Positions 6,798 through 15,368 are shown, counted from the first letter of the stretch. The stretch is DNA of 64,000 nucleotides from JBGTLW01 sp964614575 (GCA_964614575.1 CAZTLX010000001.1:1-64000); one strand, 5' to 3'. Notes: a model not told the origin generated them from the letters alone. Numbers and translations are program-made.

Positions 6798-8573
6798 ATG
6801 CGAATAAACAGCAAGCTCAAACGAATCGGTTGCGGGGCGGTTGGGGTGCTGCTGCTGATCGTCGCGGCGGGGGCGTGGCTGTTCCTGCGGGCGGGGCAGG
6901 CGGGCGAGGGCGGGCTCGAGCGCTGGATCGGCGGGCAGCTTCAACGCATCGTCAGCGGCTACCTGCACCCCGACCTGACCTTCGACACGCTGGATTTCCA
7001 GGCCCCGCGCACCGTGGTGCTGACCGGGGTGCAACTCGTGGCCGATGACCCGGACGCGCCCGAGGGTCGCGGCACCATCCTCGAAGCGCAGCAGTTGCGG
7101 ATCGAGCTGGACAAGGTGCCACGGCAGGGGGAGCCGTTGGTCATTCGACAGATCGACCTTGAGCGCCCCGTGCTGCGGGCGGTGATGATGCCGCCGCGCG
7201 AAGGCGAGCCCGCGCAAATCATCGGCTGGGACAATCTGGTGCGCGGCGACGGCGACGAGCCGGACACACAACCGCCGCCGCTGAGCGACGTGTTCCGCAT
7301 GCGGCAGGTGAACATCCGCGCTGGGGGGTTGTTGTTTGATCCACGGCGGGCGGATCAGCCGGCGATGCGGCTCGAAGGCCTGACCACGCGTCTGACCTTC
7401 GATGCCGACGAGCAGGGCTGGTACACCTTCGCGCTGCAGGCCGACCGCGGGCCGTTGTTTTCGATCAACGCGAAGGGTCGGCTCGACCTCGACGACTTGG
7501 TGATCGAGCTGCGGCCGGGCACGCTGAGCCTGGACCTGGCTTCCGAGCACATCGCCGCGCTGCCGCCGATGATCCAGCAGCGGCTTGCCGAGTACGACGC
7601 CCACGGTCGGATGCGGGCGTCGGTCAGCGGCCTGATCCCGCTGCGTGACTGGCCGACCACCCGCGCGACGATCGACCTGGCCGTGGAGGATGCGCACTTC
7701 GCGGTCGATCAATACCAGTTGCCGATCGGGCGGATGAACCTCCGGGCGACGTTCGACGACCAGGTGCTGACGCTGGGCGAATCGACGATCCACACGCTCG
7801 GCGGGCGGGTCGCGCTGGGGGGCACGGTCCTGCTCAACCGGGCGCTCAACGCCAACCTCAGCACGGATGTGCAGGAGGTGCGGCTGGAGCAGGCGTTGCG
7901 GGCGGGGGGCGAGGGTGGTGAGCTGGCGGGGCGGGTCACCGCGACCGCGACTTTCGTCGGGCCGTTGACCGCCGCGACCACGCAGGCCGGGGGCGGGGGG
8001 ACGATCGAGGTGCGCGAGGGGCGGCTGACGAACCTGCCGTACCTCTCCGCGCTGCTCGGGCAGCTTAGCGCGGCGGGAAAGTTCACCGGCAAAGGCCGGG
8101 ATGAGCTGGTCGGCAAAGACACCGCGGACGTGACCTTCACGCTCGCGGGCGACCGCGCCGACCTGACCAGCATCGCGATGAACACCCCGCTGATCGCGCT
8201 GGAAGGCACGGGCCGCATCGGGTTCGACCAGTCGCTCTACCTCAACGTCAAGGCCGGGCCGATCAAGAAACTGCAGCAGGTCATCGGGGTGCTCGGCAAG
8301 GGGCTGGGGCAATTGACAGACAACATTATCCGCTACCGCGTGACGGGCACGCTCGGCCAGCCGCAGGTCGCGGTGGTGGTCTTTGGCGCGCCCGACGACG
8401 CCAAACCCGCCCCCGAAAACGGGCGCACCCCCGCATCACAACTCATGGACGACTTCGGCCCCCGACCCGGGGATGCGAAGACCCCGAGCAAGGAAGACGA
8501 CGACTGGGAGAAGCGTCGCGATCAGCAGCACGACATGATGGGTCGCTGGTTCATCGCCCGGCCAGGGCGGTAA
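6798..8573 (+). CDS. AsmA-like inner-membrane protein
   Basis: 591 residues. One N-terminal signal anchor (about 11-30) is followed by a long extracytoplasmic beta-rich region typical of the AsmA/TamB/DUF748 group: LTFDTLDFQAPRTVVLTGVQ, repeated VRLEQALRAGGEGGELAGRV-type strands, and a C-terminal segment (GTGRIGFDQSLYLNVKAG, then VTGTLGQPQVAVV) like the AsmA C-terminal domain. Members bridge the periplasm and move phospholipid to the outer membrane or help outer-membrane assembly. The tail is charged and acidic. Its 3' end overlaps the convergent QueC-like gene by 23 bases. Confidence 0.65.
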   Translation: MRINSKLKRIGCGAVGVLLLIVAAGAWLFLRAGQAGEGGLERWIGGQLQRIVSGYLHPDLTFDTLDFQAPRTVVLTGVQLVADDPDAPEGRGTILEAQQLRIELDKVPRQGEPLVIRQIDLERPVLRAVMMPPREGEPAQIIGWDNLVRGDGDEPDTQPPPLSDVFRMRQVNIRAGGLLFDPRRADQPAMRLEGLTTRLTFDADEQGWYTFALQADRGPLFSINAKGRLDLDDLVIELRPGTLSLDLASEHIAALPPMIQQRLAEYDAHGRMRASVSGLIPLRDWPTTRATIDLAVEDAHFAVDQYQLPIGRMNLRATFDDQVLTLGESTIHTLGGRVALGGTVLLNRALNANLSTDVQEVRLEQALRAGGEGGELAGRVTATATFVGPLTAATTQAGGGGTIEVREGRLTNLPYLSALLGQLSAAGKFTGKGRDELVGKDTADVTFTLAGDRADLTSIAMNTPLIALEGTGRIGFDQSLYLNVKAGPIKKLQQVIGVLGKGLGQLTDNIIRYRVTGTLGQPQVAVVVFGAPDDAKPAPENGRTPASQLMDDFGPRPGDAKTPSKEDDDWEKRRDQQHDMMGRWFIARPGR

Positions 8574-9189
8574 CCTGCGTGTCGATCAGGCCCGCCGCCT
8601 CGAACGCCGCCTTGCGACGCCGGCACGCCCGGCAGCCCCGGCAGGGCGTTTCCAGCTTATTCAGACACGACCACGCCGCGTGCCAAGGCACCGACAACCG
8701 ATCACCCAGCTCCACGATCTGGGCATCACGCAGGCTCAGCAGCGGCGTGTCGAGCACCGGCATCGCGCCCGCCTCGGTCGCGGCCAGGTGCTCGACCATC
8801 TGGAGCTGCTCCAGCGCAACGCCCAGCGCCGCGGCGTCGCCATCGACGCTCCACGGGTAGATCAACCGCTCGGCTTCCGCGGCCCGGGCAGCGGCGAGCG
8901 CAGCCAGCAACATCTGCGGCCGGAACAAACAGGCCCCGGGTTGACCGTCCGCATCGCGCGCGGCACCTTTCGGGAACAGGTGCGGCAGCCTCAGCTCCGC
9001 GATCGCCCGCGTGCCCAGCCACTCGGCGGCCAGTTGCAGGTGTTCGCGGCGGGGGGCGGCGTGGTCCCGGCCGTCGAGGATGTGCAGCAGCGTCAGACGC
9101 GGGGCGTCGGGGGCCTGCTTGAGCAGGGCGGCGGCGACGAGGCTGCGCAATCCGCCGGAGGCCAGGAGCATCGCATGGGAACGGGGCAT
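8551..9189 (-). CDS. QueC-like PP-loop ATPase
   Basis: 212 residues. The N-terminal PP-loop reads SGGLRS (residues 11-16), where the family consensus is SGGxDS, so the usual Asp is Arg. The C-terminus has the QueC zinc pattern WSC...CRGCRACRRRKAAFEAAG. QueC makes preQ0 from carboxy-deazaguanine in queuosine synthesis. Because the ATP loop is altered and no other queuosine gene is here, exact function is open; it may be a relative acting on another substrate. ATG 9189 is chosen because upstream in-frame sequence lacks similarity. The 3' end overlaps the convergent AsmA-like gene. Confidence 0.65.
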   Translation of the reverse strand: MPRSHAMLLASGGLRSLVAAALLKQAPDAPRLTLLHILDGRDHAAPRREHLQLAAEWLGTRAIAELRLPHLFPKGAARDADGQPGACLFRPQMLLAALAAARAAEAERLIYPWSVDGDAAALGVALEQLQMVEHLAATEAGAMPVLDTPLLSLRDAQIVELGDRLSVPWHAAWSCLNKLETPCRGCRACRRRKAAFEAAGLIDTQVTALAGR

Positions 9190-9312
9190 ATCCGCGTTAT
9201 CGGTCCGACGCCGTGCCGGGCTATACTCCGCGAAGTTGATACGGGCCTCCGGGTCGGGGAGACTTCGTGTCCCCCGCTCAACCTCCCCCGCGACCGACCA
9301 CGGAAACCGAAC

Positions 9313-10074
9313 ATGGCCATCCTCGTCTTCCAGCACCACCGACTCGAAACCCCCGCCCGCCTCGGCGAGTGCCTCCGCGATCACGGCCACCGGCTGCGCA
9401 TCATCAAACTGCACGACGGGCAGGCCCTGCCCCCCGACCTCGACGATGTCGATGGCATCCTCAGCATGGGCGGCCCGGCCAACGTGGACCAGACCGAGCA
9501 GCACGCGTGGATCGAGGGCGAGTGTGCCCTGATCAAGCAGGCGCACGAGAAAGGCCTGCCCATCGTCGGCGTCTGCCTCGGGGCGCAGCTCATCGCCAAG
9601 GCGCTGGGCGGCGGCGTCGGGGCGATGGACAAGCCGGAGATCGCCTTCGGCCCGATCCGCGCCGGCTTCACGGGCACGATCGACCCGCTGCACTCGGGAC
9701 TGCCTTGGACCTGGAACGTGCTGCACCTGCACGGCCAGGAGGTCAAAGACCTGCCGCCCAACGCCGTGCCGATGTACGGCAGCGCCGCGTGCAAGATTCA
9801 GAGCTTCAAGGTCGGCCTGCGGACCTACGGCTTCCAATACCACTTCGAGTGGCGACGCGACACGATCGACGCGGTCCTCGCCGAGAACGCGGCGTGGATG
9901 AAGCAGCACGGCATCGACGCCGCACCCATCAAGGCGGCGCTGGACAAGGGCTACGCCCTGCACCGCCAGCTCGGCGACAAGCTCTGCCAGAACCTTGTGG
10001 ATTTGCTGTTCCCCATCGACAAGCGCCTGCCCAGCGACGGCCGCCCCGTCGAAAACTTCCGCTCGCGGGCGTGA
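9313..10074 (+). CDS. Class I glutamine amidotransferase (GMP synthase-like)
   Basis: 253 residues from ATG 9313. The fold is class I GATase: GILSMGGPANV, the nucleophile elbow GVCLGAQLIAKALGG (Cys at about 96), and the His/Glu pair in FQYHFEW. Stand-alone homologues are annotated as GMP synthase-like or gamma-glutamyl hydrolase-like; they transfer or release ammonia from glutamine on an unknown acceptor. No synthetase partner is adjacent. A TATACT box at 9228-9233 may be the promoter, giving an 80-base leader. Divergent from the QueC-like gene. Confidence 0.8.
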   Translation: MAILVFQHHRLETPARLGECLRDHGHRLRIIKLHDGQALPPDLDDVDGILSMGGPANVDQTEQHAWIEGECALIKQAHEKGLPIVGVCLGAQLIAKALGGGVGAMDKPEIAFGPIRAGFTGTIDPLHSGLPWTWNVLHLHGQEVKDLPPNAVPMYGSAACKIQSFKVGLRTYGFQYHFEWRRDTIDAVLAENAAWMKQHGIDAAPIKAALDKGYALHRQLGDKLCQNLVDLLFPIDKRLPSDGRPVENFRSRA

Positions 10075-10115
10075 AGAACGCAAGTGATGTCCGGCTATGA
10101 TTTGGGGAAACCGAG

Positions 10116-10315
10116 ATGGCCACGACGGTCCGGGAAATGATCCGATTGCTCGAGAGTCGCGGCAGGTTGGCCAACGGGGTAGCCACCGGCAGTACAAGCA
10201 CGACAAGCAACCGGGCAAGATAACGGTCGCCGGGAAACCGAATCACGAGGTGCCGCCGGGCACGTTACGCAAGATTCTTCGTCAAGCCGGACTTAGACGC
10301 GAGGACTTGCCATGA
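10116..10315 (+). pseudogene. hicA: hicA toxin, frameshifted
   Basis: HicA mRNA interferase broken by a frameshift. The start is read in one frame (MATTVREMIRLLESRG from ATG 10116), but the catalytic half, with GQRGSHRQYKHDKQPG and VPPGTLRKILRQAGL, lies in another frame (10158-10315). Against the family pattern about seven bases are missing just after LLESRG, near 10164. The catalytic His in GSH remains. The second half is also part of a 72-codon ORF from ATG 10097, but that ORF lacks the first HicA strand. The hicB start overlaps the stop (ATGA), as in intact modules. A base-calling error cannot be excluded. Confidence 0.75.
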
Positions 10316-10521
10316 AATACGCGGTGGTGTTTGAAAAATCGGCGACCGGTTACGCGGCGTATCCACCCGACCTGCCGGGCGTAGGGGTTACCGCGGACAG
10401 CCTGGAGGAAGCCAAGCAACTGATCCGTGAAGCGATCGCGTTTCACCTCGAAGGCCTGCGCGAAGACGGCGAACCCGTGCCCGAGCCCTCGTCGCAGATC
10501 GGTTACGTCGAGGCGGCGTAA
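10312..10521 (+). CDS. hicB: HicB antitoxin
   Basis: 69 residues with the partial RNase-H-like fold of HicB: MKYAVVFEKSATGYAAYPPD, LPGVGVTADSLEEAKQLIRE and AIAFHLEGLREDGEPVPEP. No C-terminal DNA-binding domain is present, as in the short HicB type. It overlaps hicA by four bases. Since hicA is frameshifted, this antitoxin probably survives without an active partner, or covers other HicA toxins in the genome. Confidence 0.88.
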   Translation: MKYAVVFEKSATGYAAYPPDLPGVGVTADSLEEAKQLIREAIAFHLEGLREDGEPVPEPSSQIGYVEAA

Positions 10522-10553
10522 AGCCACCGCAGCGTAAACCGCGCAATGGGCGG

Positions 10554-11228
10554 TTACTTAGCCGTCTTCTCCGGGAACTTCTCGCGGACCTTTTCCACCT
10601 TCGGCAGCGCGTTGTATCGCACGTAGGGCTGCGCGGGGTTGTGCTTCACGTAGTCCTGGTGATACTGCTCGGCCGGGTAGAACGCGTCGAGCGGTTCGAG
10701 CGTGGTCACGATCGGGTCGGCGTAAACCTTCGCGTCTTCGAGCTGCGCGATGTACGCCTTGACCGCGGCCTTCTCTTCGGGCGACTGGTAGAACACCGCG
10801 GAACGGTACTGCTTGCCGTGGTCCGGGCCCTGGCGGTTGAGCTGGGTCGGGTCGTGCGCGACGGTGAAGAACACCTTGAGCAGCTCGGCGTAGGTGATGG
10901 CCTGTGGGTCGAAGGTGATCTGGATGACCTCGGCGTGGTCGGTGCGACCGGCGGAGACGGCCTTGTATTCGGCGGTCTCGGCGGTCCCGCCGGCGTACCC
11001 GCTGACCACGTCGCTGACCCCCTTGAGCTGCTCGAACACCGCCTCGGTACACCAGAAGCAGCCCCCGGCGAAGACCGCGGTGGCGTGGCCGGCTTCGTTC
11101 ACGGCGGGGCTAAAGTCGGTCGCGGGAATCGGTGCGTGCGCGGGGTCGGCGCTGGTGCGGCTGCACGCGAAGCCGGCGAAGCTGAGCAACAGCATGAGCG
11201 TGGTTCCTTTGAGCATGAGCGTTTGCAT
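10554..11228 (-). CDS. msrA: Exported peptide-methionine (S)-S-oxide reductase
   Basis: 224 residues. An N-terminal signal (about 1-21), possibly with a lipid-modified Cys22 although the lipobox GFAC is poor, sends it to the periplasm. The catalytic motif GCFWC lies at 56-60 (nucleophile Cys57), followed by TEAVFEQLKGV and SGYAGG, and QYRSAVFY and DYVKHNP near the end. It reduces methionine-S-sulfoxide in proteins. No MsrB is adjacent. The C-terminus lacks an obvious resolving Cys, so thioredoxin may act directly. Length is normal once the signal is removed. Confidence 0.92.
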   Translation of the reverse strand: MQTLMLKGTTLMLLLSFAGFACSRTSADPAHAPIPATDFSPAVNEAGHATAVFAGGCFWCTEAVFEQLKGVSDVVSGYAGGTAETAEYKAVSAGRTDHAEVIQITFDPQAITYAELLKVFFTVAHDPTQLNRQGPDHGKQYRSAVFYQSPEEKAAVKAYIAQLEDAKVYADPIVTTLEPLDAFYPAEQYHQDYVKHNPAQPYVRYNALPKVEKVREKFPEKTAK

Positions 11229-11275
11229 CGTGAGATTGATCGTAGGCGCTGTTTACAACGCCATCGAGATGCGTC

Positions 11276-11932
11276 TTATTCCGCCTGCTCACCCATCGAG
11301 GAGATAAACGCGTCCGCCTCATCGATGCTCGCCTGCATCTCCGCGACGAGCGTGGCGACGTCCGACTCGAGCGTCGCGACCTCGCCTTCGAGTGACGCGA
11401 TCGCCCGCGCGTTGAGGTTGTGCTTGAGGAACAGCACGTGGTCGCGGAACGCCGCGAGCACCGGCTCCATCTTCGCCTCGGCCTTGTTCATCGCGCCGAC
11501 CAACTGATCAAACTGCCGCCGCGTCTCGCGGAGTTGTCGCTCGCTTGAGGACCGCAGCTCCGCGTTGGTGTATTGCTCCAGCTCCCCTTCCCATTCCTTG
11601 AACAGCGCGGTGCCGACCGATTCGACCGAATCGATCCGGTCGCGCACCGACTTGGCGGCCGACTCGCTGCGGTCCAGTTCTTTCTTGAGCTTGTTGTATT
11701 TGGCTTCGAGGTCGCCGCCATCGACATCGACCACGGCCATGAACTGATCGAGCGCCGACTGGAACTGCTCCTTCGCGTCGGACTGCCCGTCGCGGGCTTC
11801 TTCGACACGATCGACGAGGATGTCGCGTTTGTGGACGCCGAAGGCCTCCATCGTGCCGTAGTACGCGCTCTGGCAGCCGGGCAGCAGCAGGGCGGTCAGG
11901 GCCAGGAGCGGCAGGCAGGATCGCGTTTTCAT
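11276..11932 (-). CDS. DUF2959 lipoprotein
   Basis: 218 residues. Lipoprotein signal with lipobox LPGC (Cys20). The mature part is almost wholly helical coiled coil and matches the DUF2959 pattern (YYGTMEAFGVHKRDILVDRV, KEQFQSALDQF, FRDHVLFLKHNLNARAI). Function unknown; members are periplasmic lipoproteins of Gram-negative bacteria. A paralogue-like protein sits at 55012-55716. Confidence 0.85.
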   Translation of the reverse strand: MKTRSCLPLLALTALLLPGCQSAYYGTMEAFGVHKRDILVDRVEEARDGQSDAKEQFQSALDQFMAVVDVDGGDLEAKYNKLKKELDRSESAAKSVRDRIDSVESVGTALFKEWEGELEQYTNAELRSSSERQLRETRRQFDQLVGAMNKAEAKMEPVLAAFRDHVLFLKHNLNARAIASLEGEVATLESDVATLVAEMQASIDEADAFISSMGEQAE

Positions 11933-11975
11933 GGCATCGCCTCGGGGGTGATCGGGGTTGCGGTGTCGGATGATC

Positions 11976-12377
11976 TTAGCGCAGCTTGAGGAGCCTGTCG
12001 CCGCGGGAGACGGGGCGCAGGGCGCCGTCGTGGAAGAAGTAGTCGTAGGGTTTTGCGGCGAGATACCCGCCGTAGCGCACGGGCGTGGTGGCGTAGGCCC
12101 GGACCGCGTGGCCGTAGCGCCAGTCGGATTCGTTGTGGCGGAGGAACGCGGCGGGGTAGGGGTCGCGGAGGTCGATGTCGGCGCGGTAGCCCTCGGCGAA
12201 CTCGCCGAGCACCGAGTAGTTGAGGTGGTCGCGGATCAGGTCGCGGTAATTGGCGGGGATCGGCGGCAGGTCGGCCGCGGCCGGGGCGTCGGCGGGGCGC
12301 GACGCGGCGCAGCCGACCCCATGCGTCAGGGCGAGGGAAAGGGTGAGCCAGATGGCGGCGAAGGTCCGATAGCGCAT
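11976..12377 (-). CDS. Hypothetical lipoprotein
   Basis: 133 residues, not recognised. N-terminal signal with a possible lipobox GVGC at about residue 23. The mature part carries aromatic, Asp-rich segments (NYRDLIRDHLNYSVLGEF, HNESDWRYGHAVRAYAT, YGGYLAAKPYDYFFHDG) and ends LLKLR. Lies 43 bases upstream of the DUF2959 gene on the same strand, so the two may form an operon of envelope lipoproteins. Confidence 0.6.
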   Translation of the reverse strand: MRYRTFAAIWLTLSLALTHGVGCAASRPADAPAAADLPPIPANYRDLIRDHLNYSVLGEFAEGYRADIDLRDPYPAAFLRHNESDWRYGHAVRAYATTPVRYGGYLAAKPYDYFFHDGALRPVSRGDRLLKLR

Positions 12378-12638
12378 GGCAGGTACTCGCGGCGGTGAGG
12401 CTCCACAGCATAACGCGCGGGGGTCGTGGACGCGGGATCGCGGTCAAAAGCGTTTCATGGCTTTAATTTCGTGAGCGTCCGGTGAGCCGGTGTCCGATAA
12501 GCCGCGGCACCGCGGCGCTTGACCGTGCGATTCTGGCGCGGCCGATGATGTTGACTCGGCGGCCGCCTCGGCCAGCGCCGCTGATGGAATGCTCATCGCC
12601 TAATTCCGACCGCGCCCGTCAATGTCAGGAGCCCCTTC

Positions 12639-12887
12639 ATGCACGGCAACGACTCGACCCCGGTCAAGCAATTGATCCGCGAACTGGACCACAACGACCG
12701 CTACATCGTCCTGCTGCACTACGCGGACGGGCTGACGATCAACGAGGTGGGCCTGGTGCTCGACCTGCCGCCGCGGGTCGTGGAGGCGACGCTCAACCGC
12801 CTGCGGGGCAAGCTGCTCAACGCCATCGCCGAGGCGCAGGCCGAATACGCGGAGCCCCCGGCGTACCGCAAGATCGCGGCGGCGTGA
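12639..12887 (+). CDS. Small sigma-70 region 4-like DNA-binding protein
   Basis: 82 residues. It is essentially a free-standing sigma region 4 helix-turn-helix: VKQLIRELDHNDRYIVLLHY, ADGLTINEVGLVLDLPPRVV, EATLNRLRGKLLNAI. There is no region 2, so it cannot act as a complete sigma factor; it may instead bind promoters or RNA polymerase as a modulator. AGGAG at 12627-12631 with seven bases to ATG supports the start. No partner gene is adjacent. Confidence 0.65.
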   Translation: MHGNDSTPVKQLIRELDHNDRYIVLLHYADGLTINEVGLVLDLPPRVVEATLNRLRGKLLNAIAEAQAEYAEPPAYRKIAAA

Positions 12888-12923
12888 ACGACGGGGTCTA
12901 AGGTCGTCGTGCGGGGGAGTCTC

Positions 12924-13060
12924 GCCGCTCGCGGCTTCGCGCAGACCCCAAGTTGCCGGGGATCGTCCCACAACGCGGAGCTCGCCGCGTCACCGTGCTT
13001 GCCGCATGCATGGATAACACGCGAAGGCTGAACGATTTCGCGAAGCCGCAAGCGGCGGTC
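12924..13060. repeat. Two copies of a GCGGCTTCGCG palindromic motif
   Basis: Copies at about 12924-12943 (CCGCTCGCGGCTTCGCG) and 13037-13057 in the opposite orientation (TTCGCGAAGCCGCAAGCGG). They face each other in the 191-base spacer after the small sigma-like gene and could fold together or act separately as short hairpins. Confidence 0.45.
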
Positions 13061-13078
13061 GGGAGGCGCTGAGGGTTT

Positions 13079-13414
13079 TTATGCCGCGCGTTGGCGTTGC
13101 TCGCGGCGGGCGTCGCGGCGGCGGTTGATCTGCCGACGCACCGTGCGCTTCGTGCGCTCGGCGGCGAGGTCCACGGCCGTGATCATGTCTTCATCGGTCT
13201 GCGCGATGATCACGTTCTGCGCCCGGCTGATCCAGGCGAGCACGCGGCACTGCAGTTCCTTCATGTGGTTGCGGCCGTGGAGATTGGTCAGGGTCACTTC
13301 CACCCGCCCGAGACGGCCCTCGAACCGGTCGAGGCTCATCTGCATCCGCCGCTGGATGTAATCCTTGACCCCCGCCTCCAACCCGAAATTGGTTGCGCGC
13401 ACTTCGACGTCCAT
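13079..13414 (-). CDS. hpf: Short-form ribosome hibernation factor HPF/RaiA
   Basis: 111 residues, the length of the short HPF/RaiA type. Family pattern is clear: MDVEVRATNFGLEAGVKDYI, then RFEGRLGRVEVTLTNLHG, and DMITAVDLAAERTKRTVRRQ with a basic tail. The protein binds the 30S subunit in the decoding region and stabilises inactive ribosomes in stationary phase. It has a consensus AAGGAG ribosome site and a good promoter upstream (13469-13497), unlike most genes here. Confidence 0.92.
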   Translation of the reverse strand: MDVEVRATNFGLEAGVKDYIQRRMQMSLDRFEGRLGRVEVTLTNLHGRNHMKELQCRVLAWISRAQNVIIAQTDEDMITAVDLAAERTKRTVRRQINRRRDARREQRQRAA

Positions 13415-13468
13415 GCGGACTCCTTTCGTGAGATGGTTTTAGAACAAACCGCAGACAGGCCACCGCTC

Positions 13469-13497
13469 ATTATGCGCGAGGGTGGGCATTGACCCAA
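13469..13497 (-). promoter_or_regulatory. Promoter of hpf
   Basis: Reverse strand TTGGGT (forward 13492-13497), a 17-base spacer and CATAAT (forward 13469-13474). Predicted start near 13462 gives a leader of about 47 bases with AAGGAG. Confidence 0.5.
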
Positions 13498-13569
13498 GAA
13501 GAATTTGCCCGCGAAAAGCGATATCGGACCGCCCCCGCGATGGCCCCCCGTGTCCGCGTGGCGGGCGGG

Positions 13570-13968
13570 CTATTTAAGGCTCCTGCGACGGATGGGCACC
13601 AGCCAGAAACTCGCCAGCACCAGCGCCCCGAACGCGGTATAGGCCCACATGAATACCTCCGGGGGCCCCTCAAAGAACATCAGCCGCTGCACCCAGTGGG
13701 CGATAAACCCGTCCGGTTCGTAAGGCTTTTGCCCCCCGGCCACGCGCAGGTCGCTCTCCCACGTCGTCAAAGGGCAGATCTCCCCCAGCCACGCCTGCAC
13801 CACCACAAACCCGATCGATGCCAGGTGCAACACGCGGAACCACGGCCGACGCACAAACCCCCAGCCGAGCACGCCGCCCACCAGAATCACCACCAACCCG
13901 ACCACCACCCACAACACAAACGCGAAGTGGGCGATCAGGATCAGGTCTGCCAGCAGGCGGTAGAGCAT
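13570..13968 (-). CDS. DUF2784 membrane protein
   Basis: 132 residues with three or four membrane helices. DUF2784 hallmarks: LLADLILIAHFAFVLWVVVG, a conserved CPLTTWE motif, and a final helix before RRRSLK. Function unknown. The start is taken at ATG 13968; in-frame sequence upstream is only the heptad repeat at 13977-14148, which would encode a meaningless low-complexity leader. Confidence 0.8.
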   Translation of the reverse strand: MLYRLLADLILIAHFAFVLWVVVGLVVILVGGVLGWGFVRRPWFRVLHLASIGFVVVQAWLGEICPLTTWESDLRVAGGQKPYEPDGFIAHWVQRLMFFEGPPEVFMWAYTAFGALVLASFWLVPIRRRSLK

Positions 13969-13976
13969 GGCGGTGA

Positions 13977-14148
13977 GGGGGAGTGGGAGGGGGAGTGGGG
14001 AGTTGAGAGTAGGGAGTGGGGAGTAGGGTGTTGAGAGTGGGGAGTAGGGAGTAGAGGGTACAAGAGAAGCGACAAGTTCATCCACTCCCCACTCTCTACC
14101 CTCCACTCTCCACTCCCTACCCTCCACCCCCCACTCTCCACTCCCTAC
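13977..14148. repeat. Degenerate heptad repeat array in inverted halves
   Basis: From 13977 to about 14058 the sequence is a string of seven-base units near GGGGAGT (variants AGGGAGT, TGAGAGT). From about 14080 to 14148 it is the complement, units near CCACTCT/CCACTCC. The halves could pair into a long imperfect hairpin. The array touches the end of the FIST gene and resembles the heptanucleotide STRR repeats described in cyanobacteria. Confidence 0.75.
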
Positions 14149-15362
14149 TCCGCATCCTTTGCACGAAACACCATCAGCGCCGCGGCGTGGCCGTGGACAT
14201 GATTCTCCCCGCCGACCGGGCCGATCTCGCCCGCGGCGAAGCACCCGGCCAGGGGCACGGTGCCCAGCGCCTCGCCGATGAGCGAGACATCGGCGTCCTT
14301 GCGGTCATACAGTCGCGTGCCCCGGCTGTTGCAGGTGAACAGCAGCGCCCCCTCGCCCTCACCGTGCAATCGTTGCGCATCGAGCATCATCGACAGGTCG
14401 TCGGATGCAGTGATCGCGTCGCGGACCTGGAACTGGATCGTCTGCCCGACGCGGACCTGTGGGTCGCCGATGGCGAGGTACCCCGCTTCGGGATCGACGC
14501 CGACCACGCCGCGGATCAAAAAATCGCCCCGTCCGAAGTGGCTCTTGTATTCGTCGATGACGCGGCCGACCTGGAGGCCGGCGGTCTGGGCCAGCTCGCG
14601 GTCGCGCTCGCCCAGCGCATGCAGCGTCTCGCGCAGCACTTCCAGCGCTTTGCGCCCGCCCAGCTCCTGCACGATGTGGCGTTTGGACTTGGTGATGACC
14701 CACGGCCGACCGATCGGCCGGCAGCCCTGGCTGATGGTGTTGTGGATGTCGATCCGGCCGTCAAACGCGAGCCCCACCGCGCCGTCGTGCCGGACCCGAT
14801 CGTCCAGGAGCAGTCGGTTGTCGCGTGGCTTGCGTCCGCCGCTGAGCATCCCGCCCACGACCGGCACGCCCGGCAAAGCCGCGCCGATCGCCGGCAGCAG
14901 CCCGGCCAACGGGGTGCTGAACGGGTCGGCCAGCAGCATCAGCGCCGACGGCCGCTGGGTCTGATCGCCCGCGCCGATGTCCGTCGATTCCAGCAGCAGC
15001 GAGGGCGAATCGACCACCGCGGGGTAGTCGATCGGGTCGTACGCGAAGCCGCGCACTCGCGCGTCGCCCAGCACGCCGGCGATCACCGAGATGGCCGGTC
15101 CCTCCTCGATCTCGCGCCCGACGCCGACCACGCCCTGCACCGTCCCGCCCACCACCGTCGCCGCGCCCAGCCCCGACGCCAGCGCCTCGCCCACGCCGGC
15201 GAGCGCATCGGCGTATTCCGGCGTGACGAATACGATGGCCAGGTCCGCGTTCGCGCCCAGCGTCTCGCCGAGCTGGCCGACGATCTGCGCCAGCGCCTGA
15301 TCGGCGCGCTCGGCATCACTGATCGCGGAGGCGAAACGCAGCTTCGGGGGGGCGACGGGCAT
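14145..15362 (-). CDS. FIST domain sensory protein
   Basis: 405 residues. FIST_N occupies roughly 20-210 (DLAIVFVTPEYADALAGVGE, VVGGTVQGVVG, VPVVGGMLSGGR) and FIST_C roughly 225-390 (IGRPWVITKSKRHIVQELGG, SRGTRLYDRKDADVSLI, PLAGCFAAGEIGPVGG). FIST proteins are predicted to bind small ligands such as amino acids and feed signalling proteins; this one stands alone. ATG 15362 is preferred to 15380 because a reverse TACAAT box (forward 15369-15374) lies six bases before it. Its 3' end abuts a heptad repeat array. Confidence 0.88.
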   Translation of the reverse strand: MPVAPPKLRFASAISDAERADQALAQIVGQLGETLGANADLAIVFVTPEYADALAGVGEALASGLGAATVVGGTVQGVVGVGREIEEGPAISVIAGVLGDARVRGFAYDPIDYPAVVDSPSLLLESTDIGAGDQTQRPSALMLLADPFSTPLAGLLPAIGAALPGVPVVGGMLSGGRKPRDNRLLLDDRVRHDGAVGLAFDGRIDIHNTISQGCRPIGRPWVITKSKRHIVQELGGRKALEVLRETLHALGERDRELAQTAGLQVGRVIDEYKSHFGRGDFLIRGVVGVDPEAGYLAIGDPQVRVGQTIQFQVRDAITASDDLSMMLDAQRLHGEGEGALLFTCNSRGTRLYDRKDADVSLIGEALGTVPLAGCFAAGEIGPVGGENHVHGHAAALMVFRAKDAE

Positions 15363-15368
15363 CGCCCC

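Noticed and set aside
6786..8312. 508-codon reverse frame opposite the AsmA-like gene
   Set aside because: Arg/Pro/Gln-rich shadow with no domain; the forward frame has a membrane helix and AsmA-like strands.
9190..10218. N-terminal extension of the QueC-like gene to 10218
   Set aside because: This part is antisense to the glutamine amidotransferase, which has clear catalytic motifs. The QueC-like homology begins at 9189.
10097..10315. Reading the 72-codon frame from 10097 as an intact hicA
   Set aside because: Its first 20 residues do not match HicA, while the missing first strand is present in another frame from ATG 10116.
13977..14148. Heptad arrays as a CRISPR array
   Set aside because: The units are seven bases long and contiguous, with no spacers of regular length and no cas genes nearby.
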